From Nostocaceae cyanobacterium (GTDB lineage: Bacteria > Cyanobacteriota > Cyanobacteriia > Cyanobacteriales > Nostocaceae), in contig JASJCY010000057.1 of the NCBI GenBank assembly GCA_030065825.1, forward strand, positions 1 through 41,284: a stretch of 41,284 nucleotides of DNA, in the 5' to 3' direction. The position numbers and the translations under genes are program-made. The stretch's first letter is position 1. Every line of letters begins with the position of its first letter. Shown here piece by piece: positions 1-7,813 of the stretch. Under the pieces are notes generated by a model. The model was given only the letters and a program-made list of their open reading frames with translations. It had not been told where the DNA came from and did not search any database.

Positions 1-28
1 AAAATACCCCCAATATTGGGGGTATTTT
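1..28 (-). terminator. Perfect 28-bp palindrome downstream of the PBP gene
   Basis: Two 14-bp arms (AAAATACCCCCAAT and its exact reverse complement) meet without a loop, with A/T runs on both flanks. It lies 55 bp beyond the stop codon of the leftward penicillin-binding protein gene. A G/C-rich stem followed by a T-run is the form of an intrinsic terminator, and by symmetry it could work in both directions. The next gene to the left is outside the window. Confidence 0.7.
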
Positions 29-82
29 GGGGAACTTTTAAGACAAACTAATCTTACAAAAAGCGTACCTTGCCAATCTTCA

Positions 83-2572
83 TTATTGGGAGGAAGAACC
101 GGGTTTGAGTCTCTCTCTCCAAGAGGGCTGTTTTGCTGGTGCAGCAGACTTTTGGGGTTTTGCAGCTGGTTTGGGTTGTACCCGTCTGTTTTGCCGCTGT
201 GGACTGGATGACCTCGAAGATGACCTTGTTCGTCGCCGTTGACTAGATGACCTCGAAGATGACCTTGTTTGTCTGCGTGGACTAGATGATCTCGAAGATG
301 AGCTAGAATTAGATTGTTGAGTACGAGAGCGACGACGGTAACTCCTTCTGGTAGAACGGGAACTATTTTCCTGTTGCTGCCGAGAATAAGACCTTCTTCG
401 TCTTCTACGTCTGCGATATCGGGGCTGATTATTATTATTAGAACTTACTTGTTGTCTGCGCCGACGAGAAGAACTGCTACTACTAGCGGTACTACTACTA
501 TCCGAATCATTGTCGTAATTTCTTGAAGGAATAGAACGATTTACAACTCGTTTGGGTTTAATCGGTTCTGCTTTGATGGTGCCCTTTCGTCCTTTTAACT
601 TCGGTAGAGACGGAAATTTTTCTACAGGCATCCCCTCTACTGCTTCTTTCATAAACTGGCGCCAAGTATAGGCAGCAGTACCGCTATTACCATTAGTGGA
701 CTTGTTGTCGTCATTACCAAGCCAAACCCCGGTTACCAATTGGGGAATGTAGCCAATAAACCATAAATCCCTGGAATCATCCGTAGTCCCTGTTTTCCCA
801 GCAACAGGGCGACCTAATTGGGCAGGACTACCAGTACCGCTAGTAACCACTCTACGCAGCATCCAACTCATGATGGCTGCACTATCAGGATCTAATGCTA
901 ATTTGGGTCTAAACTTTGCCTCCCAAATTACTTCCCCTCGACGATTGAGAATGCGAGTTATACCATGGGCTTCTGTGTGTAATCCCTGGGTGGCAAAGGT
1001 GCCATAAGCACTGGTTAACTCTAAAAGATTGACCTCATTCGATCCCAATGCCAGGGAATACATGGGTTTGAGTTGGGATTTGATTCCCATATCCTGGGCA
1101 AGTTTGATAGTTGGCTCAAATCCCACTTTCATCAAGGCTCGCACGGCTACAATGTTGATGGATTTGGTGAGGGCATCTCTCATATTAATCCACCCCCGGT
1201 AGCTCTTATCAAAGTTTTTCGGCTCGTAACCATCCACAACCAAGGGAGAATCCCGATAGCCATCGTAGGGGCTCCTGCCACTGGCGATCGCCGCTGCGTA
1301 GACAAATCCCTTAAATGTGGAACCGGGCTGTCGCTGTGCCTGGGTAACGCGGTTAAATTGGTTTTTGTCAAAGTCCTTGCCCCCCACCATTGCCTTAATT
1401 TGACCATTGCGGGGATCTATAGCAACCATGGCACCTTGTTTAAATCTCTGCCAGCGTCCTTCATCGCCCAAGGTTTTATTCACAGCCTCTTCTGCTGCTT
1501 CTTGCCATTGTGGGTTTAAAGTGGTTTCTACCGTCAAGCCGCCTTTACGCAGTACTTTTTCATCAACATACTTGGGCAGTTCTTTTTGGATGTAACTAAT
1601 AAAATAGGGAGCCTCTATTTCCCAACGTTTTGGTGGACTAGGCTTAAGGGCAATGGGTTCGGCTGTGGCAGCTTGATGTTCTTGCCTTGTAATTAATCCA
1701 TCTTCCAGCATCCGCTGCAACACTAGATTGCGTCGCTGTTGGGCAAGTTGGGGATTTTCCTTGGGTGAGAAGCTATTGGGTGCAGGAGGTAGGGCAGCAA
1801 TGGTTGCCATTTCGCTCAGGGTCAGTTTATCTACGGATTTACTAAAGTAAACCCATGCTGCATCTGCTACACCATAAGCTCCAGAACCCAAATAAACCAA
1901 ATTCAGGTAGCGTTCCAGAATCTCATTTTTAGTTAATTCTTCCTCAATTTTTTGTGCCAGACGAGCTTCCTTAAGCTTGCGTAACATTGTCCGCTCTTGC
2001 TTGAGGAACAGAATCCGCGCTAACTGTTGGGTAATGGTGCTACCACCTTGTACCACATTCTGCGATCGCAAGTTATTTAAAACTGCCCTACCAATCCCTT
2101 TGACATCAATTCCATGATGCTGTTGAAATCTACGGTCTTCGGAAGCAATAAAAGCTGCTTGCAGTTGTTCGGGAATTTCCTCTAATTGTAGCTGCTCTCT
2201 AGTAGCTTCTCCCTGCTGTTGCAGGATGCTGCCATCAGCGGCTTTAATTGTGAGGGTTTTCTCTCGCACCAGGGCATTCAGGGCAGATTTATCCGGTAGG
2301 GTGCTGTCTATTGACCATATTCCGTAACCGATAGCAATGATGCTACCACTCATACCTAAAGTTGCCCAAAACCAATAGCGGCGATACAGGGGTTTCTTCC
2401 CACCCAGACGCTTTACTTCTTTGCTTGGTGGATTTTCCGGTGTCGATTCGGATTTAGAGTTATTTTCGTGATTATTACCGGGTAAGGATACCGGTTTTTT
2501 TGTTTCCGAATCTTTTTTTGAATCTTTTAAAGTAGTTGATTTTGGCTTAAACCAAGAGGTAAACTTCGCCAC
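83..2572 (-). CDS. Class A penicillin-binding protein (PBP1A family, transglycosylase/transpeptidase)
   Basis: A bifunctional peptidoglycan synthase that polymerises glycan strands and cross-links stem peptides on the periplasmic side of the inner membrane. The N-terminal ~65 residues are polar and cytoplasmic, followed by one membrane anchor (about 67-88). The GT51 domain shows EDRRF with the probable catalytic Glu145, GGSTITQQLAR and the ERYLNLVYLG segment. The transpeptidase domain shows STFK (Ser418), SIN (471-473) and KTGT (593-596), so both active sites look intact. From about residue 650 to 829 the protein is a disordered tail very rich in Ser, Arg and Gln, including three 13-residue repeats of SSSRSSSPRRQTR type encoded by 39-bp direct repeats at about 202-318. 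The gene stands alone on its strand. Which of the several cyanobacterial PBP1 paralogues it is cannot be told from sequence alone. Confidence 0.95.
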   Translation of the reverse strand: MAKFTSWFKPKSTTLKDSKKDSETKKPVSLPGNNHENNSKSESTPENPPSKEVKRLGGKKPLYRRYWFWATLGMSGSIIAIGYGIWSIDSTLPDKSALNALVREKTLTIKAADGSILQQQGEATREQLQLEEIPEQLQAAFIASEDRRFQQHHGIDVKGIGRAVLNNLRSQNVVQGGSTITQQLARILFLKQERTMLRKLKEARLAQKIEEELTKNEILERYLNLVYLGSGAYGVADAAWVYFSKSVDKLTLSEMATIAALPPAPNSFSPKENPQLAQQRRNLVLQRMLEDGLITRQEHQAATAEPIALKPSPPKRWEIEAPYFISYIQKELPKYVDEKVLRKGGLTVETTLNPQWQEAAEEAVNKTLGDEGRWQRFKQGAMVAIDPRNGQIKAMVGGKDFDKNQFNRVTQAQRQPGSTFKGFVYAAAIASGRSPYDGYRDSPLVVDGYEPKNFDKSYRGWINMRDALTKSINIVAVRALMKVGFEPTIKLAQDMGIKSQLKPMYSLALGSNEVNLLELTSAYGTFATQGLHTEAHGITRILNRRGEVIWEAKFRPKLALDPDSAAIMSWMLRRVVTSGTGSPAQLGRPVAGKTGTTDDSRDLWFIGYIPQLVTGVWLGNDDNKSTNGNSGTAAYTWRQFMKEAVEGMPVEKFPSLPKLKGRKGTIKAEPIKPKRVVNRSIPSRNYDNDSDSSSTASSSSSSRRRRQQVSSNNNNQPRYRRRRRRRRSYSRQQQENSSRSTRRSYRRRSRTQQSNSSSSSRSSSPRRQTRSSSRSSSQRRRTRSSSRSSSPQRQNRRVQPKPAAKPQKSAAPAKQPSWRERLKPGSSSQ
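202..318 (-). repeat. Three 39-bp in-frame direct repeats in the PBP tail
   Basis: Units begin near 202, 241 and 280 and differ by a few substitutions. Because 39 bp is 13 codons, copy-number change would lengthen or shorten the Arg/Ser tail without a frameshift. Confidence 0.8.
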
Positions 2573-2826
2573 TTCAGTTCCTCACTCCCAGGATTTGCAA
2601 CCTAATCAGCCTGAAAATACTTGGCATTATGACACCACATTTATGTTATTATTGTTCTTCTATGAATAATTTGACAATAGGCTATAGATTAAGATATTTA
2701 CATAAACGCTATGGATTGCACAAAACAAGGTTATTTATAGAATATTGTAAAAATCGCTCATAAATCTTCATAGATATTTTTTTTATTTTAGATTTGTTCG
2801 GGTTGATGTGCTGCCAAAGAGGTTTT
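2573..2826. other. Divergent promoter region between PBP gene and folK
   Basis: AT-rich spacer between a leftward and a rightward gene, so it must hold both promoters. I see no clear operator or hairpin in it. The folK frame can be extended back to a TTG at 2794, but the conserved protein start is at 2827. Confidence 0.4.
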
Positions 2827-3309
2827 ATGAGAAATTGTGCGATCGCCCTCGGTAGCAATATGGGTGATTCTTTACTGATTTTAGAAGCAGCAATTGAAAT
2901 TTTAACTCAAATACCAGATATCGTCTTACAAGCAAGATCCAGTTGGTATCGTACCAAAGCTGTCGGACCTCCACAACCAGATTATTTAAACGGTTGCGCT
3001 CTCCTGCAAGTCAAAATGGAACCCCATTTAGTGTTAGAAACTTTGTTAGCAATTGAAAATAAATTTGGACGAGTCAGACAACAACGTTGGGGACCGAGAA
3101 CATTAGATTTAGATTTGTTAGTCTATGAAGACTTAATTTTAGATACACCAACTTTGCAAATTCCTCATCCGCGAATGCGAGAGCGGGCTTTTGTATTGAT
3201 ACCATTGGCAGAAATTGCACCGGATTGGGTAGAACCAGTGTCTGGCTATAGGATTCAACAATTGGCAACAGCGGTAGATGCAACGGAGGTACTCAAAATC
3301 GCGCTATAG
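2827..3309 (+). CDS. folK: 2-amino-4-hydroxy-6-hydroxymethyldihydropteridine diphosphokinase (HPPK)
   Basis: Transfers pyrophosphate from ATP to 6-hydroxymethyl-7,8-dihydropterin in the cytoplasmic folate pathway. The protein starts MRNCAIALGSNMGDS, the usual HPPK N-terminus, and carries the pterin-binding YLNG segment and the signature RWGPRTLDLDLL followed by PHPRMRERAFVL. At about 160 residues it has the normal length of the single-domain enzyme. I chose ATG 2827 over the upstream in-frame TTG (2794) because homology begins here and an AGAGG element lies just upstream. The next gene on the same strand, a Nudix hydrolase, is separated by a 1-kb repeat array. Confidence 0.95.
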   Translation: MRNCAIALGSNMGDSLLILEAAIEILTQIPDIVLQARSSWYRTKAVGPPQPDYLNGCALLQVKMEPHLVLETLLAIENKFGRVRQQRWGPRTLDLDLLVYEDLILDTPTLQIPHPRMRERAFVLIPLAEIAPDWVEPVSGYRIQQLATAVDATEVLKIAL

Positions 3310-3345
3310 ATAAATCCACAGGCTAAAGCCTGGGGCTACACGATC

Positions 3346-3395
3346 ATAGACGCGGAGCGGCTTCTCGCAGAGTAGCCTGCAAAGGCAGGCTTGGT
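3346..3395. repeat. Short dispersed repeat (GCGGAGCGGCTTCTCGCAGAG type)
   Basis: The string around 3350-3373 recurs with variation at 14112-14183 and 21580-21750, always between genes. It is flanked by small inverted pairs (CAGGCT/AGCCTG, GCCTGC/GCAGGC). This matches the short dispersed repeats typical of Nostoc-like genomes. Confidence 0.6.
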
Positions 3396-3443
3396 CTGTC
3401 TATTCGCACCATGCGCGGGTGAGGGCTACCGTTAACCGAACCG

Positions 3444-4160
3444 TATCGCGTTACAGTTAGAGATTTGAAAACTGTTACCTTTGTAGAAGGGTTCTACCGG
3501 GAAAAAACTATCGCGTTGTAGCTAGAGATTTGAAAACGGCTAACTTTGTAGAAGGGTTCTACCGGGAAAAAACTATCGCGTTGTAGCTAGAGATTTGAAA
3601 ACTGTTGTCTTTGTAGAAGGGTTTCACCGAGAAAAAAACTATAGCGTTATAGCTAGAGATTTGAAAACGGCTAACTTTGTAGAAGGGTTTGACCGGAAAA
3701 AAACTATCGCGTTGTAGCTAGAGATTTGAAAATTGTTGCTTTTGTAGAAGGGTTTCACCGGAAAAAAACTATCGCGTTGTAGCTAGAGATTTGAAAACTG
3801 TTGTCTTTGTAGAAGGGTTTCACCGGAAAAAAACTATAGCGTTGTAGCTAGAGATTTGAAAACTGTTGTCTTTGTAGAAGGGTTTCACCGGAAAAAAACT
3901 ATAGCGTTGTAGCTAGAGATTTGAAAACTGCTGACTTTGTACAAGGGTTCTAGCAAGAAAAAACTATAGCGTTGTAGCTAGAGATTTGAAAACTGTTGCC
4001 TTTGTAGAAGGGTTCTATCGAGAAAAAACTATAGCGTTCTAGTTAGAGATTTGAAAACTGTTGCCTTTGTAGAAGGGTTCTACCGAGAAAAAAACTATGG
4101 CGTTGTAGCTAGAGATTTGAAAACTGCTGACTTTGTACAAGGGTTCTAGCAAGAAAAAAC
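3444..4160. repeat. Tandem array of eleven 65-66 bp non-coding repeats
   Basis: Units start at 3444, 3509, 3574, 3640, 3705, 3770, 3835, 3900, 3965, 4030 and 4096, each running from TATCGCGTTGTAGCTAGAG through GATTTGAAAAC and TTTGTAGAAGGG to a GAAAAAAC end. Period is 65 or 66 bp, the extra base being one A in the A-run, so no reading frame is kept. The eighth and eleventh units share the same private variants (CTGACTTTGTACAAGGG...TAGCAAG), and the sixth and seventh are almost identical, which points to multi-unit duplication. There are no spacers, so it is not a CRISPR. The array fills most of the folK-Nudix gap. Confidence 0.95.
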
Positions 4161-4197
4161 TAAAACTCGCTTCGCTATAGTTAAAGGTTTAACCTGC
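4161..4197. repeat. Repeat tail: ACTCGCTTCGCTATAGTTAA motif
   Basis: Directly follows the 65-bp array and recurs as two tandem ~34-bp units at about 10763-10831. The shorter unit shares the AGGGTT...ACC...AAAAAACT part of the 65-bp unit, so the two arrays look related. Confidence 0.6.
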
Positions 4198-4349
4198 ACA
4201 ACAAAAGTATTGCATTTGAAAAATGGTTTAGAGTGTGGCGTTAAGTAAGAAATATTTCTATGTTTGATTGCGAGATTTTCTTGTGGATGGCTGATTTGTA
4301 AATTCACGCACTGTTGTAATCTGTATCTTGAGACACTAACTACTGAATT

Positions 4350-4901
4350 ATGCCAATAGGTAGAGAATTACCGCAGCTGCTGAAACAACGCTTTTTCTTT
4401 AAAGGGCGCAAATTTGATTTTGAAGTCAATCGCTTGCGTTTACCCAACAAAGCGGAGGGAGAATGGGAATGTATTCGTCACCCTGGAGGTGCTCTTGCGG
4501 TTCCTGTGACATCAGAAGGTAAACTGATACTTGTGCGTCAGTATCGTTTTGCTGTTGGTGGACGATTGTTAGAATTTCCCGCTGGAACCTTAGAAGCAAA
4601 TGAAAACCCCGAAGATACAATTAAGCGGGAAATTGAGGAAGAAACTGGTTATAGCGCTCAAAAGTGGCAGAAACTAGGAGAATTTTTCTTGGCTCCCGGT
4701 TATTCTGATGAAATCATTTATGCTTACTTAGCGCAAGATTTGCAAAAGTTGGAAAATCCCCCAACCCAAGAAGAGGATGAAGATATCGAAATTGTGTTTC
4801 TAACTCCAAAAGAACTCGAAGCAGCAATCATGGAGGGTGAAGCAGTGGATGCTAAATCTATTTGTAGCTTTATGTTAGCTCGTTCACTGTTGATGGGATG
4901 A
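4350..4901 (+). CDS. Nudix hydrolase, ADP-ribose pyrophosphatase type
   Basis: Predicted to split ADP-ribose or a similar nucleoside-diphosphate sugar into AMP and a sugar phosphate, as a cytoplasmic housekeeping step. The 183-residue protein has a complete Nudix box: Gly79, five residues, Glu85, seven residues, then REIEEETGY (93-101). Upstream lie a strand-rich half (RHPGGALAVPV, LVRQYRFAVGG) and FPAGTLE, and downstream APGYSDE, the pattern of the ADP-ribose subfamily. Exact substrate is not readable from the motif. Start is ATG 4350. Confidence 0.9.
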   Translation: MPIGRELPQLLKQRFFFKGRKFDFEVNRLRLPNKAEGEWECIRHPGGALAVPVTSEGKLILVRQYRFAVGGRLLEFPAGTLEANENPEDTIKREIEEETGYSAQKWQKLGEFFLAPGYSDEIIYAYLAQDLQKLENPPTQEEDEDIEIVFLTPKELEAAIMEGEAVDAKSICSFMLARSLLMG

Positions 4902-4913
4902 CATTAGAAATGT

Positions 4914-4944
4914 GGTGCGTTAGGATTATCGTCCATAACGCACC
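4914..4944. repeat. Dispersed hairpin GGTGCGTTA...TAACGCACC
   Basis: Nine-base arms at 4914-4922 and 4936-4944, followed by CTACAGAT. The same hairpin and trailing bases recur at 32402-32430, and each copy is near a CAGGACTTACG string. It lies 12 bp past the Nudix stop and may help end transcription, though there is no T-run. Confidence 0.6.
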
Positions 4945-5145
4945 CTACAGATTCAGGACTTACGCAACTGGCACATTTACCCTAAAACTGTCACATAGTA
5001 GTAATTTGTCTATAATGCCTATAAATCAAAGAACATAGAGTTTTATCTCAAATTAAAGTATGTGTGCCAGTTGCCATAATTTTGTGACGCGCAGCTTAGT
5101 CCTAAGATTTTGGATAATTAATTAAAGTAGGATGTTATATCTCTA

Positions 5146-5280
5146 CTAGTGGTCTGTCCCATTAGTTTTGATGGCTAGTTTTATAGTCATATTTATATGA
5201 CTTTGACTATTAGACTGGGACTTATAGTCCCAGGTGGGTGTGATGGAAACCCCATCATATTTTATGGGACAAACCACTAG
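5146..5280. mobile_element. 135-bp MITE-like element with 17-bp terminal inverted repeats
   Basis: The ends CTAGTGGTCTGTCCCAT and the reverse complement of ATGGGACAAACCACTAG match at 16 of 17 positions. TA dinucleotides can be read at both edges, as in Tc1/mariner-IS630 insertions. The inside contains no gene but does contain the two-hairpin repeat at 5185-5233. It is too short to encode a transposase and would need one in trans. Confidence 0.65.
5185..5237. repeat. Two-hairpin dispersed repeat, copy 1
   Basis: Hairpin 1 is AGTC-ATA-TTTA-TAT-GACT (5185-5202). After 12 nt comes hairpin 2, CTGGGACT-TAT-AGTCCCAG (5215-5233), then GTGGG. The same architecture recurs at 9530-9578 and 19120-19168 with different but still complementary stem bases. 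Confidence 0.7.
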
Positions 5281-5495
5281 GATTGTTCATGTGGGGAAAA
5301 ATAAAGACTAAATAAAACATGACAATCCATGCAAATTACAGCTAATTGGGGTTAAAGTAGCGAACTGTAATCAGCCACTATGTAATGCGAGTTTATTTAC
5401 CCAAATTCGGCGGAATGCCCCAACCTCAGCGTTAGCGAAGCCATGCCGAAGGCTATAGCAGGTTGGGGATGGATAGCCGGACGATGAGGATTCTC

Positions 5496-5537
5496 CTCCA
5501 CTCCCTAATCAACCGTCAGGTTGATTAGGGAGTGGAG
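5496..5537. repeat. Perfect 19-bp stem-loop overlapping the RHH stop codon
   Basis: Arms 5496-5514 and 5519-5537 are exactly complementary around a 4-nt loop. Read on the minus strand, one arm encodes the last residues (PLPNQPDG) of the RHH protein. The counterpart at 38381-38421 has the same stem length but different inner base pairs. Confidence 0.85.
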
Positions 5538-5688
5538 CGGATGAGGAATCGCCAGTTTTTGAGTTTGGCAACCTATCAATCCAATCTTCAATAAGCTGAG
5601 TAATTGTTTTTTCTTTATCTATAGCATAAGTCTTGAGTTTCGTCAAGCGTTTTTCAGATATCCTTAAATTCAATCTTCCAGTTTTCAT
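5509..5688 (-). CDS. Small ribbon-helix-helix (CopG-like) protein of a TnpB element
   Basis: A 59-residue basic protein starting MKTGRLNLRISEKRLTKLK, with a short strand followed by two helices (TITQLIEDWIDRL), as in RHH DNA-binding repressors. It is clearly related along its length to the 59-residue protein at 38393-38572, including the C-terminal PLP.xP motif encoded in the hairpin arm. The frame extends upstream to 5799, but similarity begins at ATG 5688. With its tnpB partner deleted, the gene is an orphan. A role as repressor of the shared RHH/tnpB promoter is inferred from layout. No Shine-Dalgarno sequence is obvious. Confidence 0.7.
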   Translation of the reverse strand: MKTGRLNLRISEKRLTKLKTYAIDKEKTITQLIEDWIDRLPNSKTGDSSSAPLPNQPDG

Positions 5689-5741
5689 AATACACACACA
5701 ATGTATGTCTATTATGGTATTATATAAATGGTCGATGACCC

Positions 5742-5848
5742 ACCCGACTGTATGGAACAGAAAGGCTAACTTCAAAGTAGTAAGACTTGCCGCAGACACA
5801 TCAGAGATCGGGGAAAACGTAAGTCCTGCTGGTCAGCCATTGCTGTAA
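5742..5848 (+). pseudogene. Probable remnant of a tnpB 3' end
   Basis: A short open frame ending in a string such as VVRLAADTSEIGENVSPAGQPLL follows directly where a tnpB start codon would be expected after GGTCGAT. Its place, between the element promoter and the right-end hairpin, suggests the C-terminal tail of a TnpB whose catalytic part is deleted. None of the RuvC or zinc motifs remain, so the assignment rests mainly on position. Confidence 0.4.
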
Positions 5849-6080
5849 ATCCAAGATAAACGTACCGTAGAACAATTAAAATCGCCTATGGAAGATGGGC
5901 GACTGCCTGTGGACGCTGTGTAAGACCAAATTAAACACGGGTTTGATAAGGCAACGGCGAATGAGACGGGAAACTCCGTTCGCGTAAGCGTCTCCCTTTG
6001 GGAGAAGACGAATAAAACCGTCCTTGTGTAGTTGATTTTGGAAGCCCCAACTTCAGCGAAGCAAGTTGGGGTACTTCACC
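5849..6080 (+). ncRNA. Candidate omega RNA (reRNA) scaffold and right end of the deleted TnpB element
   Basis: TnpB guide RNAs are processed from the 3' end of tnpB through the right end of the element. This GC-rich, hairpin-rich stretch occupies that place and ends with GAAGCCCC, a hairpin, and TCACC, as does the intact element (39831-39875). A repeat of the TTCGCGTAAGCGTCTCCC type is embedded at about 5979-6010. If transcribed, the guide would start in the bases after 6080, the 3' end of cysW. Prediction only. Confidence 0.35.
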
Positions 6081-6084
6081 TTCG

Positions 6085-6960
6085 CTATTCCACATTTTTC
6101 CTGTGGGTTTTCTTCTCCAAAATCTGCTTTAATACCAAGGTTACCAATGCTAAAAGCGCTAACAGTACCGCCGCAGAATAGGCAGCTTCACTGTCATAAT
6201 TCTTGTAAGCATCTTCAATATACAAAGGTATGCTTTGAGTCTTACCAATAATATTTCCCGATACCACCGCTACCGCACCAAATTCACCCAAGGCTCTAGC
6301 GCTAGTTAAAATTAAACCATAGAGCAGTCCCCAGCGAATATTGGGGAGGGTAACTCGCCAAAATATCTGCCAATTATTTGCACCTAGGGTACTCGCAGCT
6401 TCTTCCTGATCGCTCCCTAATTCTTCTAACACGGGAATTACTTCCCGGGCAACAAAGGGCATACTGACAAAGGCTGTGGCTAATACCATCCCTGGAAAAG
6501 CGAAGATAACATTTAAACCATGGTCTTGCAACCAACCCCCAAACCATCCCCCTCTTCCATAAAGTAATACCATCATTAAACCTGCAACTACGGGGGAAAT
6601 GGAAAAGGGTAAATCGATAATACTTAGAAGTAAAGCACGTCCAGGGAATTTGTGACGGGCAATTGACCAAGCTGCACACAAACCAAATACTGTATTTAAT
6701 GGTACTGTAACTAAAGCCAATTTCAGTGTCATTCCCGCTGCGTGCAAGAAGTAAGATTGGGAGAGGTTAGCAAAAAATGGTCCGACTCCGTTTTTAAATG
6801 CCTGGAAGAAGACATTAAACGCAGGTATATAGATCACTAAAGCTAAATAGGCGATCGCAATTCCAATTAAAATTACTGGGGCTAAATTTTTTTGCTTGCT
6901 CACCTGGGCTATTTTTGCCTCAGAATCAGTTTGATTCCAACTTCCCTTATGATTTGTCAT
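6085..6960 (-). CDS. cysW: Sulfate/thiosulfate ABC transporter permease CysW
   Basis: Inner-membrane permease half of the sulfate importer. The 291-residue protein has about six membrane segments and the cytoplasmic coupling loop EEAASTLGANNWQIFWRVTLPNI-type 'EAA' motif contacting the ATPase. Its start overlaps the end of cysT by 14 bp, indicating translational coupling. The order sbpA-cysT-cysW is classic in cyanobacteria, but no cysA ATPase gene follows; the next feature is a degenerate TnpB element. CysT and CysW are told apart here by order and by the longer polar N-terminus. Confidence 0.93.
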   Translation of the reverse strand: MTNHKGSWNQTDSEAKIAQVSKQKNLAPVILIGIAIAYLALVIYIPAFNVFFQAFKNGVGPFFANLSQSYFLHAAGMTLKLALVTVPLNTVFGLCAAWSIARHKFPGRALLLSIIDLPFSISPVVAGLMMVLLYGRGGWFGGWLQDHGLNVIFAFPGMVLATAFVSMPFVAREVIPVLEELGSDQEEAASTLGANNWQIFWRVTLPNIRWGLLYGLILTSARALGEFGAVAVVSGNIIGKTQSIPLYIEDAYKNYDSEAAYSAAVLLALLALVTLVLKQILEKKTHRKNVE

Positions 6961-7813
6961 ATCTTCTTCCCCAAGCTTGTAAAAGGTTAATTCCCAACAG
7001 CATCAGCAAGGAAATCAGCAGTAATACTGTGCCAATTACCGTTGCACCTGCATAGTCATATTGTTCTAAACGCTGGAAAATCAGCACTGGTGCAATCAAG
7101 TCTTTAAAAGGAGTGTTGGAAGCAATAATCACCGTGGAACCATATTCTCCCACAGCGCGAGAAAAGCCTAGGGCTACCCCGGTTAAAATTGCTGGTAACA
7201 ATGGTGGTAAAATTACTCTCCAGAAGGTTTGGAATTGGGATGCTCCTAAACTCCAAGCAGCTTCTTCTATATCTATTTCCATTTCTTGCAGTACGGGTTC
7301 CACTGTGCGCACAATGAAGGGCAAGGAAATAAATGTCATGGCTACCGCTACCCCCAAACGGGTAAAGGAGACTTTAATACCCAATGGTGCAAGTAGGGAA
7401 CCAATCCAACCATTATCGCTGTAAACTGTGCTGAGTGTTAAACCTGCTACTGCTGTTGGCAGGGCAAACGGTAAATCTACGGTGGCATCAACTAAGCGTT
7501 TCAAAGGGAAATCGTAGCGTACAAAGACCCAGGCGATTAATGTGCCGAAGAAGCCATTGAACAAAGCTGTTACAAGTGCTGTGATAAAGGTCACGTCATA
7601 GGTTGCTAGTGCCACGGGACTGGTTGCAATTGACCAAAATTTTGCCGGACTGGTGCTAGCTGCTGTCTGAAACATTGCCACCATGGGTAACAATAGCATC
7701 AGGGTTAGGTATCCTAGAGTGATACGCCATGTCCAAGGAAGATGAAATAATTGACTGAGAAAACTCTGTTTATTCCCAGATTTATCCGATGTTAATTGGG
7801 AAGATGTGGTCAT
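6947..7813 (-). CDS. cysT: Sulfate/thiosulfate ABC transporter permease CysT
   Basis: Partner permease of CysW in the sulfate ABC importer. It begins MTTSSQLTSDKSGNK with a short polar N-terminus, then about six membrane spans and an EAA loop (EEAAWSLGASQFQTFWRV). I chose ATG 7813 over an in-frame TTG at 7846, because the extension overlaps repetitive CAAAAGT-type sequence and the ATG gives the normal family length (288 residues). sbpA lies 266 bp upstream on the same strand with a 68-bp palindromic repeat between them. Confidence 0.93.
   Translation of the reverse strand: MTTSSQLTSDKSGNKQSFLSQLFHLPWTWRITLGYLTLMLLLPMVAMFQTAASTSPAKFWSIATSPVALATYDVTFITALVTALFNGFFGTLIAWVFVRYDFPLKRLVDATVDLPFALPTAVAGLTLSTVYSDNGWIGSLLAPLGIKVSFTRLGVAVAMTFISLPFIVRTVEPVLQEMEIDIEEAAWSLGASQFQTFWRVILPPLLPAILTGVALGFSRAVGEYGSTVIIASNTPFKDLIAPVLIFQRLEQYDYAGATVIGTVLLLISLLMLLGINLLQAWGRRYDKS

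Larger units (their letters stand above)
5418..6080 (+). mobile_element. Internally deleted TnpB-type (IS200/IS605-like) element with RHH gene
   Basis: Order: left hairpin 1 (CCCCAACC / GGTTGGGG, 5418-5468), left hairpin 2 (perfect 19-bp stem, 5496-5537), RHH gene on the minus strand, the AT-rich intergenic promoter ending GGTCGAT, a short tnpB-like tail, and a right-end hairpin (CCCCAACTT / AAGTTGGGG, 6045-6071) followed by TACTTCACC. The full element at 38.3-39.9 kb has the same order and spacing. Here almost all of tnpB is gone, the break lying just after GGTCGATGAC at about 5740. The loop of hairpin 1 also carries a short dispersed repeat. It sits immediately beyond the stop of cysW. Confidence 0.6.

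Noticed and set aside
1073-1519. 148-codon plus-strand frame opposite the PBP gene
   Set aside because: It lies inside the conserved transpeptidase domain on the other strand and has no recognisable protein features.
3444-4160. Array considered as a CRISPR
   Set aside because: Repeat units are directly adjacent, with no unique spacers and no cas genes nearby; the period is 65-66 bp.
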